64,000 bases of DNA from Sorghum bicolor (taxonomy: Eukaryota; Streptophyta; Magnoliopsida; Poales; Poaceae), in assembly GCF_000003195.3 (NCBI RefSeq), contig NC_012871.2:18110658-18174657 (forward strand), read 5' to 3'. The notes under the pieces were generated by a model. The model saw nothing but the letters and a program-made list of their open reading frames with translations. It did no database searches and was not told the origin of the DNA. Of the stretch, positions 46,969 through 60,546 are shown piece by piece; the first letter of the stretch is position 1, and every line of letters begins with the position of its first letter. The position numbers and the translations under genes were made by a program.

Positions 46969-48647
46969 GTGCCGACTGTGGAACCTCCAGTACTGGTGGA
47001 GATGGCAGCTCGTGATTTGGTGGTGGAGCACCAGCACGCTCCTATGCAGGAGCAGCTCATCGCCGAGTGTAGACCCGTAGGGCCAGACGGAGCAGGCTGA
47101 GTCAGGGCAGGTGTTAGGACCGGGCCAAGCTGTAGGATGGCTGGGTCCTCAGTGAGCTCCTCCAAATGAGCTCGGTAGTGCGGCTGCTCAACATCGACCG
47201 GCGATGGAGCGACCGCAGGGGGTGTTGTGGCAGCAGTGCGGAGCACCGGCATGGTAGGACCTGTAACAAGAAAATCCAAAGAGCTAGGGAGCGCATTGGT
47301 AGGGTCAGAACTGAAAGGAAACTGTTCTCATCAAAGACAACATGACGGGAAATTATGATCCGTCTAGTGGTGAGGTCGAGACACTGGTAACCCTTATGGG
47401 AGGAGGGGTATCCGAGAAAGACATAAGCGGTGGAGCGTGGAGCCAGCTTGTGTTTAGAGGTGGCTGTGAGGTTGGGATAGTAGAGGCAACCGAAAACACG
47501 AAGAATGGTGTAGTCAGGGGGCTGCTGGTGGAGTTGCTCATAAGGAACTTTATGGCCAATAGCGGAAGCAGGCATGTCGGTTTAGGAGATAGTTGGCTGT
47601 AGCTAGCGCCTCTGCCTAGTATTTGGGTGGCATGTAAGCATGGATGAGCAGCGTGCGGTAGATGTCGTTCAGAGAATGAATGATGCGTTCAGCATTGCCA
47701 TTTTGAGAGGTGTAAGGGCAGGTGAGGCGTAAGTGAATGCCACTAGAGGCAAAGAAGGTGCTGAGGGCATTATTGATGAACTCAGTGCCATTATCAAACT
47801 GTATAGCCTTGACAGGAAGACTGAACTGTGTGTGGACAAAAGCGCAGAAGTTGGTGATGTGAGTGACTACCTCAGACTTTCAGACTAGAGGAAAGGTCCA
47901 GCAAAAGTGGGTGAAGTCATCCAGGATGACAAGGTAGTATTGTGCACCAGAAACAATAGCGACCGGGGAAGTCCAAACATCACAGTGAATAAGCTCAAAG
48001 GATAAGGATGAAATTGAACTGGAATTTCCAAAAGGCAGCCGCACATGCTTGCCAAGTTGACATGAATGACAGAGTGTATGAGGTGACTTATTACATGAGA
48101 TGAAATTATTTTGTCTAAGCAAATCTAGGATAGCAGCTCCTGGATGACCAAGGCGATGGTGCCAGAGGTTGGTGGAGGTGGTGAGGTTGGCTTGTGGTGT
48201 GGCAGGGATGGTGTAGAGGCCGTCCGAGCTATTGGAGCGAAGAATCATGCATCTGGTCTGCAGGTCCTTAATAGAGAAACCAAACGCATCAAATTCAATA
48301 GTGCAATGGTTGTCACGAGTAAATTGGCAAACTGAAAGTAAGTTGCACACTAGAGAGGGGACAACGAGAACATTGCAAAGTGAAAAGGAGGAAGTGCTGC
48401 CAGGTAATGTGGAGTTGCTGGAGCAGGACACAAGAAGATGGTGACCGTTGCCAACAGTGATGGATGAAATAGAGGAGGGTTGACGAGAAAGAAGTATACC
48501 ATCTGTGTTGTGCATGTGGGAGGTGGCACCAGAGTCCATGACCCAGCCGGAGTTCTGGAGTGCCATCTGGTTTAGGGCGGCAATGAGGTCGGCCTGTTCC
48601 CACATCGGTGAAGGGTGCGGTGGTGCAGCGAAGTTACCCTGTGGGTG
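46969..48647 (-). pseudogene. Copia D protease and integrase part of pol
   Basis: On the minus strand: protease VMDSGATSHMHN near 48540, integrase zinc-finger region (WHHRLGHPGAA) near 48165 and the integrase core into the 'RVFGCLYYPNL' region near 47490. Then comes the variable linker up to 46974, where E is inserted. Several frame changes and stops, for example near 47880 and 47590. Confidence 0.82.
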
Positions 48648-50550
48648 TGAAAGCCCAAGTTTGGTCTTGGTAATTAATGATACCAAGTTGCTAATGCTTT
48701 GTGTTTAAGTGAATTGAGATAGGCATAGCGACACATATGATGAAGGTGCAAGGTGGCACAGAAAGGTGGCCACATGATCACAAAGAGATGAAGCATGAAG
48801 TGGAGATCATGGTGATAAACAAAGAGTAAAGTGAACAAGGCAAAGGTATAAACATAGGGTTTTGCTTTTGTCGGTCTTAGTTGAGTAGAGAAGTTATTGA
48901 CCGGATTTAGGATTGATAGGCGACTATCAAGAGGGGAAATCACGGTCATCTCTCGAATCAAGTGCTACTAGGTCCATATCTTGAGCATATGCATTAGGAT
49001 CTAGTAAACTACTAACCTAACTCCTTTGGGAAAATGTTTGTGAAATGCCAACAAACATGCACATTAGTGGTGGACACTTGGTGGTGTTAGCACATTTGCA
49101 AAGGAGGAGGAGTTCCTAGGGTTGAGAGGGGTTTGGGTTCCTCTCTCCCAAAATGTTTGTGAAATTTCGGGAAGTCGCCAGACGCAGTGCGCGGAGGCAC
49201 CGGACGTTGGCCTGAGCGTTCGGTATGCTGTCAGTGCTTGGCCCGATTAGGATTAAGCACCGGACAGACTGCACCGGACGCAGGGTATTCCATGTTCACG
49301 CGTCCGGTGTGGCCTTTCTTCTGCTGAGGTTTTCTGACAAGGCACCGGACGCACCAGAGTGAGTCCGGTGCTCAGCGTCCGGTGTTAGTGCTGTTTGCAG
49401 ACCTCTCTGCGCATGAGTCCGATGAGGTCGTGAGTTTGACAAATGCTCTGCGTACGAGACCGGTGAGTACCGGACGCATCCGGTGCTCACTTTTTCGCGT
49501 CTGGTGGTCCGTAGGTGACCGTTAGAGTTCAACGCACGAGATTCAAAGTTTGACACGTGGCAAACTACCGAGCACCAAATGAAGGGGGTCGAGCGTCTGG
49601 TGGTACCCTGCTGAGCGTCCGGTGCCCCCAATTTCAGCCTAGTGAAAGTGGCCAACGGCTCTTTTGTTGAGGGGGCTTATAAATAGAAGGTGGTCGGCTT
49701 TTGGGAGGTTCTCTCTTGCACATTTGATTACTTGAGGCATACATTGAGCTAGAGAACACTCCCTTCACTCATCTCCTTGCTTGATTGCTAATCCTAGTGA
49801 GATTGAGTGAGATTCAAGTTCATTGCATTGAGAGTTGCAACTAGTGGCACTTGATCCTTGAGTTTGCTGCGGATTTCTTGTTACTCTTGGGTGTTTCTCG
49901 ACGCCCTAGATGGCTTGGAGCAGTGGAGGTGTTGAGCTCGTGATTGGAGATTGTTTCAAGCCTCACCAAGTGATTTGTGAGCGGTTCTTGAGCCTTCCCC
50001 GCGGGAGATCGCAATTGGCTACTCTAGTGGATTGCTCGTGGCTTGGAGGATCCCCATCTTGTGAGTGGATGTGCGGCACCCACTGAGGGTTTCGCTTTGG
50101 ATTTCCAATTAGCTCGCGATCCATCAAGTGGGTGTATCGCCACAATGAGGACTAGCTTGTCGGGAAGCAAGTGAACCTCGGTAAAAAATCTTGTGTCATC
50201 TCTTGCCGAGGATTCTCTCGTGATTGTGATTAACTGATTGCTTATATATATCTACTCTCCAATGTTGGTATAACAATCACTCTCCACTCTTTTATATTCT
50301 TGCTTTTCTTGCTAGTTGTTTAGTTTGTATAGCTTAGTTCTTATTTAGAGTAGATTTGTTGTGTGGCCTTCTCTTGTTGTTGTGGTTTAGTTTTTAGCCT
50401 TGTGCTAGTTTGTATAGGTGGCTTGCATAGCTTAGTTGAGCTAGTGCTAGAACTGCTTTGCCATTTGTTTTACTAATTCACTTGCTTAGCAAAGTTTGTA
50501 GAACATTTAAATAGGCTATTCACCCCCTCTCTAGCCATTTTGACTTTTCA
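48648..50550 (+). repeat. 5' LTR of element F
   Basis: 1903 bp, TGAAAGCCCAAG..GACTTTTCA. A TATAAATA box lies at 49678-49685. Between 49190 and 49625 many copies of CACCGGACGC and its complement GCGTCCGGTG are scattered. Confidence 0.93.
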
Positions 50551-50607
50551 AGTGGTATCGGAGTCAAGGCACCGTTTATTTGAGGCTTAACAACCTTCGG
50601 TGAAGAA

Positions 50608-53600
50608 ATGACTCTTAGTTTGCATATCAACAACACCAAGAAGGCACCTTACTTCGATGGCACAAATTATGCAAATTGGAATTCCAAGATGACCGCCCAT
50701 CTCAAGTCAATCAATAGAGAAGTTTGGAAGGTGACCGAAACAAAATTTGAGGTGGCAAATGAAGACGCACCAACACCGGTTGAAGAGAAGAAGCTACAAT
50801 GCAATGATATTGCTATTAGTGCTCTCCATGAAGCCCTTGATGACAAGACCTTTGAGCAAATCAAGAACATTGAGATTGCTCATGATGCTTGGGCAAAGAT
50901 AGAAGAAACATTTGAGGGCACGAAAGGCACCAAGACCGCCAAAGCTTATATTCTCCAAGAGAAGTTCTCTAGCTTCAAGATGCAAGAAGATGAAAGTGTG
51001 CCAGAAATGTTCCATCGGTTGCAAGTCATTGTAAACGAGCTCAAGGCACTTGGGGAAGAAGTGAAGGATAGTCAATTCTCTATAAAATTCTTGAGAAGCT
51101 TGCCCAAGAGATTTGACACATTGATCATCGTGCTAGTCAAGACAATACTTAGTGAATCAACTCCCCAACAAGTGTTCAAAAGATATGATGACCGATGATG
51201 CCTATAGAGAAGATGATGAAAAGGATGAGTTGATCAAGAAAAGGAAGAAGGAATTTGAAAAGAAGGATGATGAGAAGAAAAAGAGTGTGGCATTCAAGGC
51301 CTCCACATCCAAGGGCAAAGCCAAGGTAGAATCATCAAGTGAAGGTGGTGCAAGCTCTTGTGATAATGATGATGATGAGGAGATGGCTCTTCTTGTCAAA
51401 AGATTTGGCAAGTTCATGAAGAAGAAGGGCTATTGGGCAAGAAGGAAGAAGGGCTCCTCCAAGAAGAATGACTATTCCATGAGGTGCTTTAGATGCCATA
51501 GCAAGGATCATCTCATCGCCAAGTGTTCCTATGATAGTGATGATGAAGATGCTATCAAGAAGGAAAGAAAGAAGCAAAAGAAGATGCAAGAGAAGAAGGA
51601 AGGCTCAAACAAGAAGAAGGGTGATGCCCATGTTGCAACTTAGGATAGTGATGATGAGAGCACCAAAAAGAAGGGTCATGCTAGCATTACTATTCAAGAG
51701 AAGAGCTCCATCTTCGACACTCCATCATGCTTCATGGCTAAGGCCACTAAGGTATCATCCAATGATGAGAGTGACCATGATAGTGATAGTGATAGTGATG
51801 ATGATGAACCAACTAAAGATGAACTAATCACTATGCTAGAAGATTGCACTCATCACTATAAAGAAACTAGAAAGGAGTGCAAGGCCTTGCTTAAGGATAA
51901 GAAAACCCTTATACAAGAAATTGATGAGCTTAGAGCATCTTATGAGAGTCTAAAGGTAGACCATGAGAAGCTACAAAAGACTCACACTAAGCTTGAAGAA
52001 GCTCATTCCTCTCTAGTTAACAAATGTGAAAATGAGCCAACTAAAATTGAAAAAGGTCAAACTTGCAACATAGGCATAACATGTGATATCTTAAGCAAGC
52101 CTATTGTTGTTTCTTCTACTAACCCTTCATGTAGCACATCTACATCATCCTCATCTAGTAGTGATGATTTCACTTATGATACCACACTAAAAGTTGAGAA
52201 TGAAATTCTCAAGAAGGAGGTGAAAGAGCTCAATCACATCTTAGCCAAGGCTTATAGTGGTGAGGATCGCTTGCTTATGTGCTTGGGTAGCCAAAGAGCT
52301 TCTCTCTACAAAGAGGGATTAGGCTATAACCCCAAGAAAGGCATGGCCGCCTTTGCTCCTCACAAGACACATTTTGTGAAGAACAATGGCCGGTATTGCA
52401 AAGCTTGCAAGCAAGTTGGTCACTTAGAGTAACAATGCATGAACAAGAAACCCAAAGCTAATGTATTCTCAATTAAGCTTAATTCTTTCTATGTGCTTAC
52501 CAAGGATACAAAAGGTGCTCATGCTAAGTTCATTGGTGCACCATGGATGGGCTCAAAGAAGAAAGTCATTTGGGTACCAAAGAGCTTAGTTGCTAACCTA
52601 GGAGGACCCAATCAAGTTTGGGTACCTAAAAGGAATTGATCTTGTCTTGTAGGTCAATTACAAAGCCGGAGGAAGGTGTTGACGGTCCTTAAGTATCAAA
52701 TTTAATTATCAAATAAACAAAGAAAAGGATCCAAATGCAACCAACATCCAGACTTAGGGTTTTATCTGACAGAATTCCACGAGTTTTGGTGTTTGTCTAT
52801 TTCTGCAGGAGGTTATCAGGAATTATGGAAGAAAGGCCCACACGTCGGGATTACATAGAGATATTAACGTGCTGCGCAATTTTCTATCGTCTAGAAGACT
52901 CCAGAAGCCACGGGAACGAAGCAGAGGCAGAATGGGGCCTGGACCAGGGCGCCCACCCTAGAGACCAGGGCGCCCGCCCCCCTTTGGTGCCCAGTCAGAG
53001 TCCTCTTCGGGGATCATGCTCCACCGACCTAAAGGATCAAGGATAACCGTTCAATCAATGTCGGTTTGATCCGACGACCCATATTCACTTGGAAGGACTA
53101 TATAACCAGAGCCCCTGGCCCCTGGAAGAGAGCACCTCTCAACCCTAATTCATTATTCATCAGGGAGAAGAAGCCTCTGATCAAGCCCTAGAGCCACCAC
53201 ATCAATTAGATCTCTATATTAGCATAGCTACATAGGATTAGAACTAGGAGGAGTCCATCTTCGATTGGTTTTCGGATCTGTCAAGAGGATTCTTGGTAAT
53301 TCTCTATTGTTCTTCAATTGTTCATCTTTGTTCTTCGATATTATGAATATGATTTTGTTCTACTTCAATATATTGATTATGACTTTGCTTTACTTGTTTA
53401 TATTCGCAATTATATTGTTCTTGGTTTATCATAGTTATATACTTGGCTTAGTTAGATTGGAATTATATACATGTTTAGGATCGTATAGCGTTTATCCATC
53501 GGATCCATGGGTAAATGATAGATATTGTATAGGTGTGGTGCTTATACCGTATTTATCTGCGATTGTACCCTATATGTCAGATGGCGGGGTAGTTTGTGGT

Positions 53601-56600
53601 AGTGACAGCTCCATTGATTCTTATATAGTCCACCTCTCGTGTATTGGGCTGGCAAAGCAACATTATTACAGGGGAGTGATTGTGATGTTTCTCATATTCC
53701 TTGATAATATCACTATGCATGGGTGTAGTCCTGTCTCGCAATGATTGCTAAGTATAATTGCACTAACTATGATATGCTAGACTGTATGGTTAAGAATAAC
53801 TTAGGAAATATTCTTGTAGTTCGTCCTAATTCCATGCTAATAACTTGCTAGAATATCTAATTGAGGTGCTTATCATAGTTATATGTGGCTAAGTTATGCT
53901 GATCAGATTAATTATCTTTGTCACCATTCATTACTTTATATATATCCTTTATGTGACACTTATTCCTGTATGAAAGAGATTGATAGATGCTCTCAATTAT
54001 ACATGCAATGATAGATACTCAATTCTATATTCCATTCTATAATCAACATTGATGTTTAGCAATCCCTTCCCAGTGGTAAAAATATAAATAACGATACCTA
54101 GAATACTTCCCGGTTAGAATGCTACATCGGTATTAATCTGTGCGCTTGCAGATCCCATTTGATTATTTATTTAGAAGAGCAATTGCATATTTCAATACCG
54201 CGTCTCTTATGTCATGCTGGGGACGACAACTTGGCTTAAGTGGCATAAGGGATAGGTTTGGCATTTTTGGCGCCGTTATCAGAATTAGAAAACTAAGTTT
54301 ACTTTTGGTAGTGACGTTAAGAATGCCCAACAGAAGGCATGGGTGCTTGATAGTGGGTGCACTCAACGTATGACCAGAGAGTCTTGTATGTTCAAATCAA
54401 TTGATACAAATCAAAATGGTGGCTTCGATTCTATCACCTTCGGCAACAACAAGAAAGGCAAGGTCAAGGGGCTTGGTAAAATTGCTATCTCAAATGACAT
54501 GAGCATATCAAATGTGTTGCTAGTTGAAAGCCTTGATTTCAATCTCTTGTCAATTGCACAACTTTGTGACCTTAGTTTCAAGTGCATCTTTGGTAGTGAT
54601 GATGTTGAGGTGGTTAGTGTGGATGGATCAAACATGATATTCAAAGGATTTAGGTATGGTAGCCTATACTTGGTTGATTTCAATGATAGTGACACTCAAT
54701 TGACATCTTGCCTAATTAGCAAATCAAGTTTGGGTTGGTTGTGGCATAGAAGGCTTGGTCATGTTAGAATGAAACAATTGAACAAACTATTGAGGCATGA
54801 CTTGGTTAGAGGCTTGAAGGATGTCACTTTTGAGAAAGATAAACCATGTAGTGCTTATCAAGCTGGAAAACAAGATGGAAATGCACATCCTAAGAAAAGT
54901 GAAATGAGAACATCAAAGGCATTTGAGTTATTGCACATGGATTTATTTGGACCAACAACATACACTAGCATTCTTGGCAACAAGTATGGCTTTGTGATAG
55001 TTGATGACTACACTAGATACACTTGGGTGTTCTTTCTCTATGACAAGAGTGATGTTTGTGATCTATTTAAGTCTTTTGTCAAGAGGGTGCAAAATGAATT
55101 AGAAACCACTATCAAGAAGATTAGAAGTGACAATGGTAGTGAATTCAAGAACACAAGAATTGAGGAATTGTGTGATGATCTTGGCATTGGACATCAATTC
55201 TCTCCAACATACACTCCTCAATCCAATGGTGTAGTTGAAAGAAAGAATAGAACCTTGATTTACATGGCTAGATCAATGCTTAGTGAATACAATGTTAGTC
55301 ATTCATTTTGGAGTGAAGCTATCAACACGGCTTGCTATTGTAGCAACCGTCTCTATTGCCATGGGAAGCTTGGGAAGACACCATATGAGCTATTGAATGG
55401 AAGAAAGCCCAACATTGCATACTTTAGAGTGTTTGGTTGAAAATGCTACATTCTCAAGAAAGGCACTAGATTGAGCAAGTTTGAGAAGAAATGTGATGAA
55501 GGGTTCTTACTTGGTTATTCCACCACAAGCAAGGCAGATAGAATTTGGAACTTGACAAGTGGGACATTGGAACAAGTCCATGATGTGGAGTTTGATGAAA
55601 CTGAGGGATCTCAAAATGAAGCTCAAAATCTTGATGATGTGAGAGGAGATCAATTGGCAAATGCAATGAAGAACATGGATATAGGTGACATAAGGCCAAG
55701 GCAAGTTGATGATGATAATCGTGACATTCACATGATCAATCAAGAAGTGCAAATTGATTCAAACCAAGCTAGTACTAGTGGCTCTCATGATGATGATCAA
55801 ATCAAAATCAAGCAAGTGGAGGCAATCAACTCCCAATACTCCAACCTACAAGCATAGCAAGGGATCATCCATTGGATCAAGTCATTGGTGGTATTCAAAG
55901 TGGTGTACAAACAAGATCAAGGCTAGCATCCTTTTGTGAGAACTATTCATTTGTGTCATTTGAAGAACCAAAGAGAATAGAAGATGCATTGAAGGATTCC
56001 GATTGGGTAAATGCCATGCATGAAGAATTGAACAACTTCACAAGAAATCAAGTGTGGGAGCTTGTTGAGAGGCCAAAGAACTACAATGTGATTGGTACCA
56101 AGTGGGTCTTTAGAAACAAGCAAGATCAAGATGGTATAGTTGTGAGAAACAAAGCAAGATTAGTAGCACAAGGTTACACTCAAGTTGAAGGTCTTGACTT
56201 TGGAGAAACTTATGCACCGGTTGCAAGATTGGAGGCAATTAGAATATTATTAGCCTATGCTTGTGCCCACAACATCAAGCTTTATCAAATGGATGTGAAG
56301 AGTGCATTTCTCAATGGATACATCAATGAGTTGGTATATGTTGAACAACCTCCCGGTTTTGAAGGTTACAAGAAACCCAACCATGTTTACAAGATCAAGA
56401 AGACATTGTATGGTTTGAAGCAAGAACCTAGAACATGGTATGAGAGATTGAGAGATTTCCTTCTCTCTAAAGGGTTCAAGATGGGAAAGGTTGACACTAC
56501 CCTCTTCACCAAGAAGCTAGGCAATGACTTGTTTGTGTTGCAAATCTATGTTGATGATATCATCTTTGGATCAACCAATCAAGATTTTTGTGAAGAGTTT

Positions 56601-57500
56601 GGAAAAATGATGGCAAATGAGTTTGAGATGTCCATGATTGGAGAGCTTAGTTACTTCCTTGGTCTTCAAATTAAGCAAATGAAGGATGGAACTTTTGTAA
56701 GTCAAGGCAAGTACATCAAGGACATGATCAAGAAGTTTGGGTTGCAAGAAGCTAAACCAATGAGCACACCTATGGGCACAAATGATCAATTAGTAAGTGA
56801 TGCAAGTGGCAACATGGTAGATCAAAAGCTATACCGATCTATGATTGGAAGTTTGCTCTATGTCATCACATCAAGGTCGGATGTGATGTTTAGTGTGTGC
56901 AAATGTGCAAGATACCAAGCTTAACTTAGAGAAAGTCACTTGAAGGCAACCAAAAGAATATTGAGGTATCTAAAGGGCACTCATGATGTCGGATTATAGT
57001 ATCCCAAGGGGTCTAACTTTGAGTTGATTGGATATTTGGACTCTGATTATGGTGGATGCAAGATTGATAGAATGAGCACAAGTGGCACTTGTCAATTGCT
57101 AGGAAGGTCTCTAGTTTCATGGTCATAAAAGAAACAAAATAGTGTGGCACTATCAACCGCCGAGGCCGAATACATTAGTGCCGGTAGTTGTTGTGCACAA
57201 TTGCTTTGGATGAGAGCTACCTTGAATGACTTTGGAATCAAATTCAAGAATGTGCCTTTGCTATGTGACAATGAGAGTGCAGACAAGATGACACAAAATT
57301 CGGTTCAACATTCAAGAACCAAGCACATTGACATAAGGCACCACTTCATAAGAGACCATCAACAAAAGGGTGATATTAGCATTGAAAGCATTGGCACCGA
57401 AGATCAACTAGCCGACATCTTCACAAAGCCACTTGATGAGAAAAGATTTTGCAAGTTGAGGAATGAATTGAACATACTTGACTTCTCCAACTTGAGATGA
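50608..57500 (+). pseudogene. Copia F gag-pol polyprotein, split by stops, frameshifts and solo LTR G
   Basis: Gag starts at 50608 (MTLSLHINNTKKAPYFDGTN). Knuckles: CFRCHSKDHLIAKC near 51486 and a broken CKACKQVGH near 52400. A coiled-coil-like Lys/Glu-rich region lies between. Protease LDSGCTQRM is near 54346, integrase WHRRLGHVRM near 54742 and SDNGSEF near 55128. [12 protein letters not shown] is near 56550, and RNase H runs 57144-57500. Lesions: frame change near 51180, TAG 51641-51643, TAA 52430-52432, TGA 55438-55440, TAG 55855-55857, TAA 56922-56924 and further stops to 57130. Solo LTR G lies between gag and protease (52677-54332). Confidence 0.9.
52677..54332 (+). mobile_element. Solo LTR G, related to the LTR of element E
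   Basis: It starts TGTTGACGGTCC and ends GCCCAACA, with GAAGG on both sides (52672-52676 and 54333-54337). The first 450 bp closely follow the E LTR, including GGGCGCCCRCCC blocks and a TATATAA box at 53099-53105. The 3' part matches the LTR end at 1-522. About 200 bases near 54155-54310, including TGGCGCCGTTATCAG, have no match in the E LTR. It splits the gag-pol of element F. Confidence 0.88.
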
Positions 57501-58569
57501 GTGCACCCCCACATGTACATATGACATGCCTCTCCTCCAACAAAGCAAGGTAAAGTTGGTTGACATAAGCATTCATACTTTGCTAAGGACATGGTTAGAA
57601 CATATAGACATGTTTGCATGACAATAGGCTCATTCATGAAAATCAAAAGAATTTGATGTATGTATGGTACCACTATTGCTTCTTTGTTTGATTGATCTAG
57701 TGGTAGCATATGACATGTTTGTAAGCTTGCAAGCCTAGTGTTGAATCTAGAATATGAGCTTATGATGTGTAATTCAACATGGTCAAGATAACCCTTATAC
57801 TTTATGAGGTGTGAAAAAGCTTGTCCTTGGATCAAACCGAATTACATGATCTAGGCAAGTGATCTAGATTGAACCATAATTTGACCCTCACATTGATTGA
57901 CTTAATTCTCACTAAAAGTTGAACCCTTGTGTTCATTGATGACAAAGGGGGAGAGAAACAAAGATTAAGTCAAAAAGGGGGAGAGAAACAAAGATAGGGA
58001 GAAGAGAAAACTTTTAAACTTGAGCACACAAATAGGGGGGAGCAAGCTCATGAACCATTTGTTGCATTTGAATGTGCACTAACAAAATGAGGTGTTGCAT
58101 TGCAAGTTTAAATTCACTACTCTTGTTTGATTGATGCTTGCTAGAGATAGAACTTGAATGATGTTTTAAATTCTAGCATAAAGTAATATTCACATGTGGT
58201 ATCTAGATATATAATGTGATCTCATGAGGTATCTTGAGTTTTTGATGTATGTCTAGCTACATTGGTGCTAAGGATGGTATATTGGCAACTCCGATTGATA
58301 TCACGCTTCAAAGGTCCATTCTATATACCTTAGCATCATTTTGGTAGTAATAAATCTCCCAAAAATTTAAATCCATGCATATGTGCAAGCTTGAAGCAAA
58401 CTCATGGAAGCACATATGTAGGGGGAGCTAGTACTACCAAAACCAAAATTGAAGTGTTTGTCCAATCTCATTTCATGGTCAAAATGCCTTGGACAAGAAA
58501 TTCAAGTTCACTATGGTTTCATTTCATATATTTGTGATGGTTGTCATCAATTACCAAAAGGGGGGAGAT
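57501..58569 (+). other. Region between pol and 3' LTR of element F
   Basis: No credible ORF. It contains repeated polypurine words: AAAGGGGGAGAGAAACAAAG at about 57945 and 57975, then AGGGGGGAG near 58033 and before the LTR. This post-pol spacer is usual in SIRE-like elements, where some copies carry an envelope-like ORF; I see none here. Confidence 0.6.
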
Positions 58570-60541
58570 TGAAAGCCCAAGTTTGGTTTTGGTAATTAAT
58601 GACACCAAGTTGCTAATTCTTTGTATTTAAGTGAATTGAGAAAGGCATAGCAACACATATGATAAAGGTGCAAGGTGGCATGGAAAGGTGGCCACATGAT
58701 CACAAAGAGATGAAACATGAAGTGGACATCATGGTGATAAACAAAGAGTAAAGTGAACAAGGCAAAGGTATAAACATAGGGTTCTGCTTTTGCCGGTCTT
58801 AGTTGAGTAGAGAAGTGATTGATCGGATTTAGGATTGATAGCCGACTATTAAGAGGGGAAATCACGGTCATCTCTCGAATCAAGTGCTACTAGGTCCATA
58901 TCTTGAGCATATGCATTAGGATCTACTAAACTGCTTACCTAACTCCTTTGGGAAAATGTTTGTGAAATGCTAACACACATGCACATTAGTGGTGGACACT
59001 TGGTAGTGTTAGCACATTTGTAAAGGAGGTGGAGTTCCTCGGGTTGAGAGGGGTTTGGGTTCCTCTCTCCCAAAATATTTGTGAAATTTTGGGAAGTCGC
59101 CGGACGCTTTTGAGAAAATTAAGTGTATATTTTCTATTGCGCCGGTGGGAAATTTGGGAAAGTCGTGGGAGTCACCGGACGCAGTGCGCGGAGGCACCGG
59201 ACGCTGGCCTGAGCGTCCGGTATGCTGTCAGTGCTTGGCCCGATTAGGGTTAAGCATCGGACGCACTGCACCGGACGCAGGGTATTCCCTGTTCGCGCGT
59301 CCGGTGTGGCCTGTCTTATGCTGAGATTTTCTAACAAGACACCGGACGCACCAAAGTGAGTCCGGAGCTTAGCGTCTGGTGTTAGTGCGGTTTGCAGACC
59401 TCTCTGTGCACGAGTCCGGTGAGGTCATGAGTTTGACAGACTCTCTGCGTACGAGACCGGTGAGTACCGGACGCATCCGGTGCTCACTTGGTCGCGTCCG
59501 GTGGTCCGTAGGTGACCGTTAGAGTTCAACGCGCAGATTCAAAGTTTGACATGTGGCAAACTACCGAGCACCAGACACAGGGGGTCGAGCGTCCGGTGGT
59601 ACCCTCCTGAGCGTCCGGTGCCCCCGATTTCAGCCCAGTGAAAGTGGCCAATGGCTCTTTTGTTGTGGGGCTTATAAATAGAAGGTGGCCAGCTTTGGGA
59701 GGTTCTCTCTTGCACATTTGATTACTTGAGGCATACATTGAGCTAGAGAACACTCCCTCCACTCATCTCCTTGCTTGATTGCTAATCCTAGTGAGATTGA
59801 GTGAGATTCAAGTGCATTGCATTGAGAGTTGCATCTAGTGGCACTTGATCCTTGAGTTTGTTGTAGATTTCTTGTTTCTCTTGGGTGTTTCTCGATGCCC
59901 TAGACTGCTTGGAGTAGTGGAGGTGTTGAGCTCGTGATTGGAGATTGTTTCGAGCCTCACCAAGTGATTTATGTGGGGTTCTTGAGCCTTCCCCGCGAGA
60001 GATCACAATTGGCTACTCTAGTGGATTGCTCGTGGCTTGGAGGATCCCCATCTTGTGAGTGGATGTGTGGCACGCGCTGAGGGTTTGGCTTTGAATTTCC
60101 AATTAGCTCGTGAACCATCAAGTGGGTGTATCGCCACAACAAGGACTAGCATGCCGGGAAGCAAGTGAACCTCGGTACAAAATCTTGTGTCATCTCTTGC
60201 CGAGGATTCTCTCGTGATTGTGATTAATTGATTGCTTATATATCTACTCTCCAACGTTGGTATAACAATCACTCTCCACTCTTTTATATACTTGCTTTTC
60301 TTGCTAGTTGTTTAGTTTGTATAGCTTAGTTCTTATTTAGAGTAGATTTGTTGTGTAGCCTTCTCTTGTTGTTGTGGTTTAGTGTTCAGCCTTGTGCTAG
60401 TTTGTATAGGTGGCTTGCATAGCTTAGTTGAGCTAGTGCTAGAATTGCTTTGTCATTTGTTTTACTAACTCACTTTCTTAGTAAAGTTTGTTGAACATTT
60501 AAATAGGCTATTCACCCCCCTCTAGCCATTTAGACATTTAA
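58570..60541 (+). repeat. 3' LTR of element F
   Basis: 1972 bp. Relative to the 5' LTR it has an extra block of about 70 bp near 59107-59175, and its terminal CA appears mutated (ends TTTAA). TATAAATA at 59673-59680. The CACCGGACGC / GCGTCCGGTG array lies at 59095-59630. Confidence 0.92.
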
Positions 60542-60546
60542 GGGTG

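Larger units (their letters stand above)
48648..60541 (+). mobile_element. Copia element F (SIRE/Maximus-like)
   Basis: Its LTRs are 1903 and 1972 bp, with target duplication GGGTG (48643-48647 and 60542-60546). The primer site TGGTATCGGAGT (50553-50564) is of tRNA-Met type. A polypurine tract AAAAGGGGGGAGAT (58556-58569) abuts the 3' LTR. Long LTRs, a large gag with knuckle and coiled-coil region, and about 1 kb of non-pol sequence after RNase H fit the SIRE/Maximus group; this is inference. Inserted into Copia D; itself carries solo LTR G. Confidence 0.93.
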
